A DNA stretch of 64,000 nt from Chamaecyparis obtusa (Eukaryota; Streptophyta; Pinopsida; Cupressales; Cupressaceae), in assembly GCA_027943335.1 (NCBI GenBank), contig BSBK01002159.1, forward strand, positions 1,287,501-1,351,500. Direction: 5' to 3'. Shown here piece after piece: positions 35,197 through 47,690 of this stretch (the first letter of the stretch is position 1; every line of letters begins with the position of its first letter). The notes below the pieces were generated by a model, which was not told the DNA's origin, made no database searches, and saw only the letters and a list, made by a program, of their open reading frames with translations. Position numbers and translations under genes: made by a program.

Positions 35197-36720
35197 GGCT
35201 TAATCATGCCCATTGATCTTGAATCAATCTAAGCCACTCATTGTACTTGGAGCCTCTATGTAAGGCTTGCATAAATCATTTGTAAAGAGGAGAGTTGGTG
35301 AAATTGTTTTTTTTATCGGTGATAATCACTTTTGACTGGAGCTTTGAACCAGTGGAATCACAGTGGGGTACCCTATCCCTACGAACACATTGAAGCATTA
35401 ACACCTCATTGATTACAACGAGAAGACCTACCTCTCACCACTTGTCTCCTTATCATTCATCTCCTTCAACCTCCTAGACATCCACCAAGGTGGACCCAAA
35501 CCAACATTAGCACCATTTGGGCCAACCACGGATTTCAACCTTGGTTGCATCATTGATAGTACAATCATGTGACCACTACACCACAACGTGATCCTCGAGT
35601 TTGTCTCCTTATCGCTCATCTCCTTCAACCTCCTGGACGTCCACCAAGGTAGACCCAAACCAACATCAGCCCATTTGGGCCAACAAGGGATTTGAACATT
35701 GGTTGCATCATTAATAATACAATCGTGTGACCACTACACCACAACGTGATCCTCAAGTTAGTGAAATTGTTTCTATTATGCTACCAAAATAATTATAGAT
35801 TCATTGTTGATTTCATGGTTGATACATGTTAGTTTGGAGTGTTGCACGGTTTCCAATTTTCTCACTTAGAATAGGATTTGTTTACGTTGAATAGAAGTTA
35901 TTAAGGAGTTGAATAGAAGATGAAAGATATTATTGTTGGTGAATCATGGTGAAACTTATCTTCATACATTTTGGCACTTGTTGATTGCAAGTAACAGCAT
36001 AAGGTTGGTCAGAACTCATTGCAAGCACTTCAACTGGGAATTTTCATTTGGATTGCACCAAAATTGGGTATTAGAATGAAAATTAAAAATTTGAAAATCA
36101 TCTACACATCATTAGAAGATTGAACCTTCTCTTGCGTAGTTGTTTAAGTTGGCAAAGCAAGGATTGGTTTAGTTTCACCTCACCATCAATAGTTTCTTAC
36201 AATGTTAGAGTTCGCTTAGATTTCTAAACCCAATCTTTTTTCCACATTGTTTCATTAGAAGTAGTTAAAGGGCTTAAATTGCCAAATCATTCGTCATTTG
36301 CAAAGTTGATAGATTGTCCATGAATGAATATCGTAAGTCCCTTGGTGATTATCAGCAAATCACATCATAAAATTGAGTTGTTTCCACCATCCAAGTCACA
36401 AGTACACAGTGCAAAATTTAGGGTTTCTTAACTTGATCACACAATCTTCTATATTGCTTAGCACTTAAAGCTTCCTTGTTCAAGAGAGGATTAGATACTT
36501 AGTGTTTCATCTTGGGATACTAAGTGTTTCATCCTGTACGTTGGAGTGGTCACAAAACTTACATCAACAATAATCTTCTCCTTTGTTCTCTTTTTTCTAT
36601 AATCCTTAAATATTGCGTGATCACTTGGTCTTGACCACCTTTCAGAATCTTCTTGCATGTTTTGTAATTTAAGGGCATAAATCATGCAATTCTAACTTGA
36701 TTTCTTTAAGGGAAAACTAC
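35197..36720 (+). repeat. Old LTR-like region, continued, hosting a SINE
   Basis: CCTCTATGTAAGGC followed by CATTTGTAAAG near 35250-35288 is a promoter and start-site match to CCTCTATATAAGGC...CATTTGTAAAGG at 50966-50993. After the SINE, the region to about 36500 matches 32150-32810 in patches. Confidence 0.5.
35310..35755 (-). mobile_element. tRNA-derived SINE with tandemly duplicated head
   Basis: The element is flanked by AGTTGGTGAAATTGTTT (35293-35309) and AGTTAGTGAAATTGTTT (35756-35772), a 17-bp duplication with one change. On the minus strand it ends in an A-rich tail (plus T-run at 35310-35314). Its head has an A-box-like TGGTGTAGTGGTCA and a B-box-like GTTCAAATCCC, as in tRNA genes. 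The head unit of about 160 bp occurs twice in tandem (about 35439-35599 and 35600-35755). It is not a functional tRNA gene. Confidence 0.85.
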
Positions 36721-37214
36721 CAAATGTTTACTATTGTATATGATAAATTACACACATGAAGTAATAATAAAGACGATACTGCGTACCAGATACAGGAATA
36801 AAATATATCTTTATTTGCTTATTAATTCATTATAGAGAAGAAGACTAAAGATGGTCGTCCTAGGATTACAGTTCATCCAACTACTCCATACTTCCCTCCT
36901 TGGCGAGACACAACATATTTAAAGGACCCTACAGTTGACAAGAGGAGCACAACCATCAACCAACTAATACTTACAACTACCCAAGAGAGACAACAAACTT
37001 AATACGGACAATTCATATATTCACGGATAACCAATATTATCAAACATATCAATAGGCATTATATGCCAATTACACACCACTAATACATCCTCACACAAGG
37101 AAGGTTTAACAGCTCCAAACTCCATTGATGCATCTTGAGGGAGAAGTGTATCAATGCCTCTCCAAGAACATCCCCATGCAAAAATTAATCAACTAGGCAA
37201 CCATCAATGCATAC
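36720..37214. other. Intron DNA, nothing recognised
   Basis: Mixed-composition DNA with no repeat or frame that I can support. Confidence 0.4.
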
Positions 37215-37560
37215 TCACTCGAAGGCTGGTTCAAAAGACATAAGCTCCACCATAAGAGCCCCTAGAAGATATAACTCTTCAAAGTCTCCATGAAAGGCCA
37301 AGGAGCCAACCAAATCCAAATCCCTTATGTCTCCCTCGACATGTATGGGTATAACACTAGTGGCTGATCCACCAAGTGTATGCTCAACTATCCCCTTTTC
37401 CTCTTTGATTTAAACCATCAAAGGGCTCTCTAAAAGAGGAAACTCATGGACCTCATGATGCATACAAACATACCTCTCATCATGCCCACACAAATATGCA
37501 TGTTCCTCTTGTAGGTTTTGTCTCATTTGGGTAATCAACCACTTAGCCATCCTTTCTCTT
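37215..37560 (-). pseudogene. Coding-like remnant, unknown retroelement protein
   Basis: On the minus strand one frame with a single internal stop reads AKWLITQMRQNLQEEHAY, HHEVHEFPLLESPLMV, then GGSATSVIPIHVEGDIRDLD and GSLAFHGDFEELYLLGAL. Frame persistence over about 110 codons suggests a decayed protein, probably from a retroelement. No family is recognised. Confidence 0.35.
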
Positions 37561-39911
37561 TGTAGCCATCCAACTACATGTAGTTTGTCACTTCTTTACA
37601 TCCTCCAAGGTCTGATGTACAAAATTTGATCCTTTGTGGTTTGAATCTCCAATATGTTCTTCACAAAAAATCTAAGTGCCCATATTGGGAGGATCCTCAA
37701 TCAAAGTTCCCAAACTTGGACTCAACTCAGACTCGGAAAGGCTAACTCGACTCGTGACTCGTGACTCAGCAAAAAAACTCGGCAAAACTTGGCAAAGTGA
37801 AAAATCCCAAGAAATTTAGAGATTTTTAAGGATTTAAAACTTGTTTCACATACCCAATTTAGAATAAATCTGAAAGACATAATAACATCATCAAATAGAA
37901 GCTAATTTGATCACATACGTAAAAATCCATCGATCACATAAGTACAAGTGCAAATTGTAGCTAAAGAAAATAACAAACTCAGATATATAAAATTATAAAT
38001 ATTGACAAATGTATATAAAAACTCATGGAATATGAAATCCATGAGATCAAATGTTCCAAACATATGTGAAAACAAAAACAAGTCTATGACTCTAGCTCAA
38101 CCTCAACGTCAAAGGAACTTGCATCCCTTAGTGTCAGAGGAACTTGCATCCCTCAGCGTAAGAGGTGTCTAAGATAGGTCCTGCATGATTGAACAACCAT
38201 AGTTTGTGCCTATGAGACGCCACTCTAACCAACATCAATTGTGCCTTTACATGTATCTGATCGTGCTCTATCCTCTCTCTCTACCATAGCCACAACCTCA
38301 TCCTTTCTATCTGCCTAGTCAATCCACTCAAGGTCCTCATCAGTAAAGACAAGATCAGTAGACATAGTGACCCACTCCGACTCTAGATCAACCTCCTCTG
38401 GCATGATCAGCCTAGATAAGATAAATTTATTAATGTCCAATAAAAGACCACAAAGGGTCAAAGGAACTACCAAGTAAAGAGGGGCCATCCCGCAGCAAGG
38501 ACACCAAACAGTGCCCTAAGAAGAAAGCAACAATTGAAATAAAAATAGAGAGACAGGGGTCCAAAGGAAAAGAAACCCTCTTAAACCTAATTAAGGGTTC
38601 TGAACAGCTGTGAAGAACTTTTGAACAAAAGGATAAGCAATAGGACTTGTCACAACCCTAGGCCGCCTTAGAGTGATCCTAGAAGAGGAAGGTTGTTGCA
38701 GAAAAGAGCCTATCCTTGCCCTCACAAATGTGGAATAATGAGCAGGGCCAAGTCGACGATTGCTACCACGTGTTGAATGAAGCCCCATGAAGAAGGAAGT
38801 AATAAATTGACAGGGTGGAGAAGTCGCAAGATGTTGGTGCTAGAGTCTATGGTCCTGAAGTCTAAGGGCTTCCTTAAAATAAAGGGCAAGGCACCTCTGG
38901 TTTGTATATTTGAAGAAAGTGGAGAGCGATCACACCTCCCTAAGAGAGTTGCATTTTCCCCTCAAGAACATTTGTGTAAGTGCCCCCGTGATTACCAATA
39001 TATCACATCATATCAACTCAGTCTATCCGAGTGAAAGTCAAAACCCAACAAAGAGAAAATTAGGGTCATTTCACGTAATCAAGCATATTAGCATTTGAGA
39101 TGTCCTTTTAACAAGTGAGGATAGAATATACTCTTTATATTTTATGTTGTGTTGGTGACGTGCAAACAACCTCATCAACAATTGTAAAGGGCTTCAATGA
39201 TTTACAACACAAACTTCTAGCATGGAATAAAGTCAAACTGAGAAAAGCATCTATAAGTGTGACCATATGCGATATTCAAAGACAAACCTTGTATTAGTGG
39301 CTAAACTAGCATGAAATACATCTAAATGCCCAAATTCCTTAGGGATTAAAATTCCTCAACACCAATTATCTATATGCCGATGATCCTAACCAGTACTCAC
39401 AATTGCAAACCCCCAAATGGCTACTTCGTAGCAAAATGCCTCCACTTAGTTAGTCTACACTTTTCTGGTCAAACTCATGGAATGCCTCCACTCCAATGAG
39501 TGAGATAGTTGGTGCTATATACTAAATACACATGTCCAAAGAAAAAAAAGGATTAACTAAATGTAACTAACAACAGGGGAATGATGGAATTTACATATAG
39601 AACCTTTGAAATGTTCCCATCCCAACTAGGGGAAAATATCATGAAGGATGCTACTACTAAATTGTAGGAATGATGAGCTACTATTGTGTTGGACCAAATC
39701 AAGTATATTGGCATCGAGGATACAATACCAAATACAATTCAGAGAATTTTCCAATATATCCTGGTCAATCACACTATACTGGAGCCCAAACATGCCTCCC
39801 AAGGCAAGAGCGTTTGCATTGACAGCTCTACATGGCGTTTACATGAAAAAATTGACCACTGATTGTTGTTGTATGAGGTAGCATAGAAAAATGGATAAGA
39901 TTTTGGACCAA
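37561..39911. other. Intron DNA with no recognised gene
   Basis: A short ACTCG-rich patch lies at 37730-37795 (GACTCGTGACTCGTGACTC). A frame at 38777-39034 shows no family motif. The rest appears to be old repeat DNA. Confidence 0.4.
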
Positions 39912-39916
39912 CCTAG

Positions 39917-40957
39917 TGTTGACATAACTTAGTAGTCATTGGTAAAGTCAAAGGCAAAGATCAATCCCACCAGAGCACCGGTACTCTTAAGTATGCACCG
40001 GTAGACCAAACAAGTAAGCGGTGTACTTTGCTAGTCACACTTATACCGATCTAAGTGTTTTCAACCAGTCATGAGAGACATACAGGAAAGGTATGACTAA
40101 CCAGGTACAAGTTTATTACCGGTTGAGTGCATGATAATCTGAACCCGATTATACGGAGCGTTCACAGTTGAAACTGAAGTTAGCTTTTTAACTGAAGTTA
40201 GATTTATTTCTTCTACGGGTGTTTCAAGGTAAAATCAAGATCATTTTGCAATCTTTTTCGCATGCATGATTTATGGGTGAGTTTACAACTTGGCGGAACT
40301 GTGAGAAGTATTTTTAATAAGATTAATTTCTTATAAATACAGGTCATAGGATACACAAGAAGTGTTGTTGAATATTCAGAGCTAGAGAGAGATATCTTCT
40401 AAGAGGAGCTACAGTCACAAGAAGTTAAAGGCAAAGAAAGGTTCAACAGCCGAGCAGAGGAAAGTGTAATAGGTATGATCTAATCAGACAGAAAGTGTCA
40501 TTACAGATCATTGCTTTAAGATTGTGAAGCATATTCAAATCCCTTAATCAGGGTGAACCCTAATAGGTTCTTTGTATACATCCCTTTACCAGGTAACATC
40601 TTTGTTGGTGTTGAAAGTCCTCTTACCAGGCGACTCCTTACACTGTCAAGATCCTAACAGGTCTTCTACCAAGTCCCTTTACCGGGTAGCACTTTGACCA
40701 GTGCTTTGTAAGCCTCTAACAGGGCAGCTTTATTACTGCACTAGTAAAGTTGCGGGTTCTGTCCCATCGTGATTTTCTCCTTCTAACCGAAGGTTTCCAC
40801 GTACATATGCTGTGTTGATCTGTGTATTTCTATTTCTACTTATAAGTGTTGATTATATTCTTTTAATTTTGCAAGAATATATTTATAAGGCTAAATTAGA
40901 ATAGAAATTGTATTTATTGATTCACCCCCCCCTCTCAGTAACCGGTTAGGATTAACA
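39917..40957 (+). repeat. Solo LTR of the ACCGGT-rich group with target-site duplication
   Basis: It starts TGTTGACATAACTTAG and ends ACCGGTTAGGATTAACA (1041 bp). The flanks CCTAG (39912-39916) and CCTGG (40958-40962) agree in four of five bases. It is closely similar to 51157-52222 along its length and is the best complete reference copy here. No primer site follows it. It carries the conserved hairpins at 40688-40705 and 40728-40749. Confidence 0.9.
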
Positions 40958-41672
40958 CCTGGAATGGTAAGGCCCTCTCCAAAATAACATCCTAAATCTC
41001 TTCCAAGGATGGCCACTCCCAAAGGATCGTTAATGGTTGAGAATATGCACAAATACTCCATCGATGATAATATGGCACCTATAAAAACAAAGGAATGCCA
41101 AAATTTTCAAAGAAAAATCCTCAAGCATCGAATCAATAATAAACACAATAAAGGTTGGAATATGTAAACATCAAAACATTGAAGCCAAAATCATAAAAAA
41201 TAAGTTTTACTCGGCACAGGATGATAGAATGCAAACTCAATGACCACAATTAAAGGTACTTCCTTTCGAGAATAGTAGCATTGATCCAAACAAAATGGGA
41301 ACAAAAAGACCCAAATGGATACTAGCTCTACATGGTACGCTAAAATTAAACATTGATGGGGCCTAAAGGAACAACCAAAGGGCCTCATAAGCAAGATCCA
41401 TAATACAAGACCACACCCATGAAATATGTGCGGCTAGTACAATAAAATTGTTGAATAGAACTAATATGGAAGCAGAGTTTGCAACTCCCTTAGAAGGTAT
41501 TAAAACATATGCATATAGTTGGTCAACTTTGACTATTTCTTATGATAAAATTATCACTGGGATCATCTTAAAGACATTGAAGCTGACCCAAGGACTTTTG
41601 ATAGCTTGACATGGATATTGTGAAGAGTTGCATAATACAATGGATCTCAAGAGAATATTAAGCATTATGGAT
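40958..41672. other. Intron DNA between two LTR insertions
   Basis: It continues the unrecognised DNA left of the solo LTR. Nothing further is supported. Confidence 0.4.
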
Positions 41673-43089
41673 CTCAATTAGGTAACCATCACATTGAGAG
41701 TGCCCTTCATCACATTGAGAGTGCCCTTCTAAGGCCTCTAGGATCTCTATTAATGAGTGAACTCATTAACAATAAATACTTGGCAAAGATCCTACCTCTA
41801 ACCAAGCCTCTTGTCTCTAACATATGCATATGATTAATCACTACAATATATATTGCCTCTAAGAGATTCTCTATAAATCTCTCTCTAGATTCCAATTTGG
41901 AATCTTGACATTCATAAAGAATGCCCTCTAGTCTCTGTGAGTCCTCTTTCAAAGAAACTCGACATTCTTAATGAATGCCCTCTACAAAGATTAACTTCGT
42001 CTCTATAGCTATCATAAGTCCCAAAATGGTAATATCTCTAAAATAAATACCACTATACAAATAATACTCATAATTGTTAATTTATATGAATTTATTTAGT
42101 TTCTACTACATACCTCTTCGCTGCTATTATCCTTTATATACAAAGCTCTTCTTCTCTTTTGGCAGAGTGTTGGCAGAGTGCTATATATTTACAATCTTTA
42201 TTATCTCTTATTAATTAATATTTCTCCTCACTGTTCTCTTAATCAATGACTATTGTTTTTATTATTATTTACATATATGCCAATCGTTGTTTCCCTGCCT
42301 ATTTTCCCCTTTCGTATTTCTCTGCAACTTAATGTTTATCACCCTAATTCTTATCACTGTCTTCCTTTTTTTTTCTTATTCAATAGTGATTTATAAACCT
42401 TGTTTAATTTGTTATCTATGTCCTTCCAAAAAAAGTCACAATCCTTCATAATCACAATCCTTTTGAAAAGTTAGAACACTTCTTAATTACAACATTTTTT
42501 AAGAGTCACGACCATTCATAATTACAATCCTTTTGAAGAGTCACATCCTTTCATCATTACAACCTTTTGAAAAAGTCCCTTCCTTATTTTATTCTCATTC
42601 CCTTCCTCTTCCCTTTAATCCCTCTTTTACTCATCTCCTCCTTTCTCTTTCAAATGAACTCTCCTCCCTTTTATATCTTATTTTGAAGGAATCACAAGTC
42701 TTTATTAAATTTCTCTTGACGTTTCATTAGATTTAGTTAATTTATATTATTATATTATTTATTTTAAATTTATTATCATTTATTATTAAATCCTATTTAG
42801 AAAGACAACATACTTTTTACAAAATATTATTTCTTGTAGTTAATTTTATTTATTTGTTCATTCATTGTAATTTTATTATTATTTAACTGTTATTTATTTT
42901 TAAATATTATTTTATTGATAATAGATTATATCGTATATTATTATTTGGATTATAATAATAATATTATATTATTATTTTTTATTTTTATATTTTAATACTA
43001 ATTTTAATATATGATTTTATTATCATTATTTATTTAAATAATGTTCTATTATTTAATTATTATTAAAATTCTATCTTAAAATAGGGACA
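41673..43089 (-). repeat. 3' LTR of the deleted gypsy element
   Basis: It matches the upper LTR from CTCAATTAGGTAACC onward and lacks about 200 bp present at the far end of the upper copy. A 22-23 bp tandem duplication (CATCACATTGAGAGTGCCC, twice) lies at 41690-41730. The half near 42700-43080 is extremely AT-rich. Confidence 0.8.
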
Positions 43090-43267
43090 TGATAGTCCGC
43101 ACTTCCTCAAATTGCTTGTCCTCAAGCAATTAGATAATTTCTTCTTATGATTCGTAAGATATACATCTTTTAGTCCAGATGATTAGGTTGTTGTCATGGC
43201 TATGATCAATATTCTTCCAACCTCCATTGTCTTTCCACATCCTCTTTTACCCTACAAGATGGCAGGA

Positions 43268-43284
43268 TCGTGCTCTAATACCAT
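43268..43284 (-). other. Primer binding site of the deleted gypsy element
   Basis: The minus strand reads TGGTATTAGAGCACGATCC, close to the initiator-Met primer site with one change. It faces away from the upper LTR as expected for the 5' end. Confidence 0.7.
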
Positions 43285-43289
43285 TCTAA

Positions 43290-44913
43290 TGTCCATGCTT
43301 CCGACTTGAGTATTTGATGCTTAAAACCTGAAACAATTGTTAGTAAACGAAGATATAACATAAAGATCTATGAATATTAAAACAATTATTAGTGATTAAC
43401 AAGATAAGTAAATATTAAATCATCTAAATACTAATCCTATACTACAGCCATCTAATCCTTAGAAAGAGACTCTGCTCAGATTTGCCTAATTCTCTAATGA
43501 GTATAACTCTCAATTAGGTAACCATCACATTGAGAGTGCCCTTCCAAGGCATCTAAGATCTCTATTAATCGGTGAACTCATTAACAATAAATACTTGACA
43601 GAGATCCTACCTCTAACCAAGCCTCTTGTCTCTAACATATGCATATGATTAACCACTACAATATATATTGCCTCTAAGAGATTCTCTATAAATCTCTCTC
43701 TAGATTCCAATTTGGAATCTTGACATTCATAAAGAATGCCCTCTAGTCTTTGTGAATCCTCTTTCAGAGAAACTCGACATTCTTAATGAATGTCCTCTAC
43801 AAAGATTAACTTGGTCTCTATAGCTATCATAATTCCCAAAATGGTAATATCTCTAAAATAATTACCACTATACAAATAATACTCATGACTGTTAATTTAT
43901 ATGAATTTATTTAATTTCTACTACATACCTCTTCTCTGTTATTATCCTTTATATACAAAGCTCTTCGTCTCTTTTGGCACACTGCTATATATTTACAATA
44001 TATATTATCTCTTATTAATTAATATTTCTCCTCACTGTTCTCTTAATGAATGACTATTGGTTTTTTATTATTATTTATATCTCTGCTAATCGTTGTTTCC
44101 CTGCCTATTTTCCCCTTTCGTATTTTTCTACAACTTAATGTTTATCACCCTAATTCTTATCACTGTCTTCCTTTTTCTTTCTTATTCAATGGTGATTTAT
44201 AAATCTTGTTTAATTTGTCATCTATGTCATTCCAAAAAAAAATCACAATCCTTCATAATCACAATCCTTTCAAAAAGTCACAACACTTCCGAAATACAAC
44301 CTTTTCAAAGAGTCACGACCATTCATAATTAGAATCCTTTTGAAGAGTCGCATCCTTTCATCATTACAACCTTTCGAAAAAGTCCCTTATTTTATTCATA
44401 TTCCCTTCATCTTCCCTTTAAATCCTCTTTTACTCATCTCATTTCTCTTTCAAATGAACTCTCCTCCCTTTTATATCTTATTTTGAAGGAGTCACAACTC
44501 TTTATTAAATATCTCTTGACCTTTCATTAGATTTAGTTAATTTATATTATTATATTATTTATTTACTTATTTATTTAGAATTTATTATCATTTATTATTA
44601 AATCCTATTTAGAAAGACAACATACTTTTTACAATATTATTTCTTGTAGTTAATTTTATTTATTTGTTCATTCATTGTAATTTTAGTGTTGTTTAATTGT
44701 TATTTATTTTTAAATCTAATTTTAAATATTATTTTATTGATAATAGATTATATCCTATATTATTATTTGTATTATAATAATAATATTTTATTATTATTTA
44801 TTATTTTTTATATTTTAATACTTATTTTATTATATGATTTTATTATCATTATTTATTTAAATAATGTTATATTATTTAATTAATATTAAAATTCTATCTT
44901 AAAAATAGGGACA
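43290..44913 (-). repeat. 5' LTR of the deleted gypsy element
   Basis: About 1.6 kb, homologous to 41673-43089. Its extra 200 bp at 43290-43500 shows what the lower copy has lost. Long AT-only stretches (44500-44900) produce spurious hydrophobic frames. Confidence 0.75.
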
Positions 44914-45070
44914 TAATACGACTTTCTTCTGATTAGCCTCTTTGCCTGCCTTTTGTTGCATCACGAAAATTATGTTTGTAACTCCACCTTTAATTTTAAT
45001 TTAATATTTAGCTTATTCAAATAAACTAAAAGAAAGCAAAATTGATATAATTTTAATTTGCACTTGATAC

Positions 45071-45184
45071 CTCAATTGCAAGCCCATATGTCGCACATGA
45101 AGGTCTTAATCCATTTTCTCTCATCTGTTGCAACACCCAAAAGGCTCCTTTCCATTCTTTCCAAGGAACACAAGCATTTAACAC
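45071..45184 (-). CDS. PPR gene exon A
   Basis: The 114-bp minus-strand exon is bounded by TTATTATTGCAG and GTATCAAG and has phase 0 at both ends. It encodes VLNACVPWKEWKGAFWVL, then QQMRENGLRPSCATYGLAIE: one PPR motif (N-A-C helix, WKGAFWVLQQM helix, GLRPS turn, ATYGLAIE start of the next). It joins exon B (VMVASGKYEL) in phase across about 17.1 kb. The order ATYGLAIE-VM-ASGKYELVH is what I expect for the DG1/EMB2279 group. Exons further upstream should lie to the right, but I did not find them between 45200 and 51150. Confidence 0.85.
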
Positions 45185-47690
45185 CTGCAATAATAAAACT
45201 TTTAGTAGACATAATGCCCAAAACTTTGGTACAAGTGCTTTTCCTACAATGCCCTAATCACTTATATCTAATATGGCAAATGTATTTTTCTTTCAGTTCT
45301 CTAAGCTGTCTGAGTTTCATAGATGATAGTTGCCATTTGGTTGATTATCAGCAGGGGTGGCAGCAAGTAACATAAAGGTCATAAGACCTAGGGTTAAACA
45401 GAAACCACAACGATGTCCAGGAAATTGATTCCTAATCACACAAAAGTGTTTAAATTAAATAATATTAAAATAGATTTATCCAGCTTTATATTTCATCCAA
45501 AACCCTAGGTTGATGACAAAACGTAGATTTAAAGTAAACAAACATGTAAAGACATTTCAGCATCTAGCAATTACACCAATAATTAACTTCCATAAGGATC
45601 CTTTTATTCACGCCCATAGAAACCATTTACATAGTATTCCTTCCTAGCAATAACCTTTGCAACCTAAATTCACTCTCCACCAAATTAGTCCTGCTCTAAC
45701 TACGTACATCGGTAATCTGAAGGTTACCATAGGTTGATAACAAAACATAGGTTTAAACAAAACAAAGATGTACAGACATTTCAAACCATAGCATACAAAA
45801 GCTTTATATTTCATCCAAAACAATAGGTTGATGAAGAACAAATATCTTAAGTAAACAGAGATGTAGAGACAATTCAACATCAAGCAATTACACCAATAAT
45901 TAGCTACCATAAGAATCCTTTAATTCGCACCCATAAAAACCATTTCCATTGTATTCCTAACAATAACATTTCACCAAACAAGTTCTGCTCCAACTAGACA
46001 CATCACTGATCCAAATATTATCACAAGAGTGGCAACCCTATTCCACCTTGCCACCCCAAAGCCATGTGGTGACTAAAGTTGGGAAAAGTAAATTCACCTT
46101 GAAGGTTACATTGGCATAGATTGGTACTGACCGTTGTTTTCAACTCTCCAACACAGAATAAAATGCACAAAGTATACTATTCTCTCTTGAAAAGAAGTCC
46201 TATTTGATGACTCAAATATTATAACCCCAAGGTTCTGGTAGTCAACTCTTCACTGTGCTTCGGATAACTCAGTGAATGTACATGATTTGCTGGTATAACA
46301 AGGCACCTTACATTAAAAAGTTAGAATTCTGTTCCTACAAGATTTCTCAGAGAATCCTAACAACTAAAAATTCAATATAATCAAATTTAGCAATAAGAAT
46401 GGATGCTTTGGATGCTTTTAACTTTACTTAAATTCAACCCAAAATAAACTTCAAAAGTGTGGGGTTTAGAAAGCTAAACTAAGAATCCTTAATGAAAACT
46501 TGTTGATAATAATACAAATGTCCAAAAGTGTTAATTAGATTTTGTTTCGCCAGATTAAATCACAGCTACAACATAATGGATGCAACCTTCAGAAGAATAC
46601 TTCAAATTTTCAGATCAATAGTCACTCATTAAAACCATTTAATTATGCAGAATAATAAACCACCAGTTATTGAACTTTAGTTCATAAATATAGGGTTCAG
46701 ACTAACCATACAGTGAAACATACAATCAGCAAGCACCAAATGGTATGAACTTGGAACTTCATCAAGCATCAATCTCAATAAATCTTCACACTACTGAACT
46801 TAAAATAACTTTGAGAAGCAGGAAACCATTCTAACATTCAAACTTAAACACAAATTTTCACAAACGACAATGAATTTTTGTATTAACTATCATAGTCCTT
46901 GGGCAACAATTTCCAGTTCTTGTTTATAATGACTGAGACCAAGGCTTTTAATAGATTTCACTTTTCAAATGAAGGACCCAGATTTAATTCCATTCAAAGG
47001 TCAGGATTTATCTTTACCAATGACCAAAATTTGATGCAAAACCCTAGGGCAGTATTACACTTTTTTAAATGTTGTTTGTTACAAACAGAAAAAGAAAAAA
47101 CTAGCGTGCATCCCAATGAGGGGAAGATAAAAGTTGAAAACTTATTCTTCAAATTAGCTAAGCACGTAGATTACATCAAAATCATCTTCAAGCACCACAT
47201 GCCCAACATTATTCTCTTTTGCAGCATATCCTAGGAATCTTGAAATAGCATCATTGATATCCTCCTTGGGTGGCATAGGTGTAGCTTTCATCATCTATTC
47301 TATAGATGCCAACTTAGCAGTATATTTCTTACAAGTTTTGTCCCACTCCAGCTTGGACTCTTTGAAAGCATGCATTATTATCAAAAATCATTGTCATCTT
47401 CCATGTCAATATGCCCCACATTGGTGTGTCCTCAACCATCCTCTAGAGTGATAAAATTATTGTTGAAATCAAAACTCCCTTTATAATTGTACACCATCTT
47501 TCCAATCCTCGATAAGTTCTACTTTTTGACAAGCTAGATTTGATCTGAAAAAAGAAAGATAAATAAAATAATTCCAAAATTCTAATACAATTGCACTAAG
47601 TTCACGTCCATATCATGAGTAAAATCATCTTTTAAGCCATATGACAAAAAATTCCTTTCCAATAATTATCAAGCCTTTGTAAACATTTTC
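45185..47690. other. Upstream intron or 5' region of the PPR gene, with a diverged duplication
   Basis: Two copies of a segment starting GCTTTATATTTCATCCAAAAC (45483 and about 45803) run for about 170 bp each, 320 bp apart. A third partial copy lies at about 45722. The rest holds short frames (46899-47234) without family motifs. Confidence 0.5.

Larger units (their letters stand above)
41673..44913 (-). mobile_element. Ty3/gypsy element reduced to LTR - 195 bp - LTR
   Basis: Two long direct repeats (41673-43089 and about 43290-44913) match over about 1.4 kb. Both start on the minus strand with TGTCCCTATTTT. Between them, 43090-43289 keeps only the two ends of a gypsy interior. Next to the lower repeat is the region before the polypurine tract, with TTGCTTGAGGACAAGCAA as in the chromovirus at 15535-15555. 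Next to the upper repeat is the primer site TGGTATTAGAGC. All coding sequence has been deleted. Confidence 0.8.

Noticed and set aside
35420..35760. Possible tRNA genes (A and B boxes)
   Set aside because: No cloverleaf with acceptor stem; the head is part of a SINE with tail and target duplication.
38777..39098. Possible gene frames of 85 and 62 codons
   Set aside because: They overlap in two frames, match no family I know, and have no splice or start context; left as unrecognised intron DNA.
42533..42730. Ser/Leu/Phe-rich 65-codon frame
   Set aside because: It lies wholly inside a gypsy LTR, and the equivalent in the other LTR is not open.
44686..44883. 65-codon hydrophobic frame resembling a membrane peptide
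   Set aside because: It consists of AT-only LTR sequence; Leu/Ile/Tyr/Asn richness is a by-product of composition.
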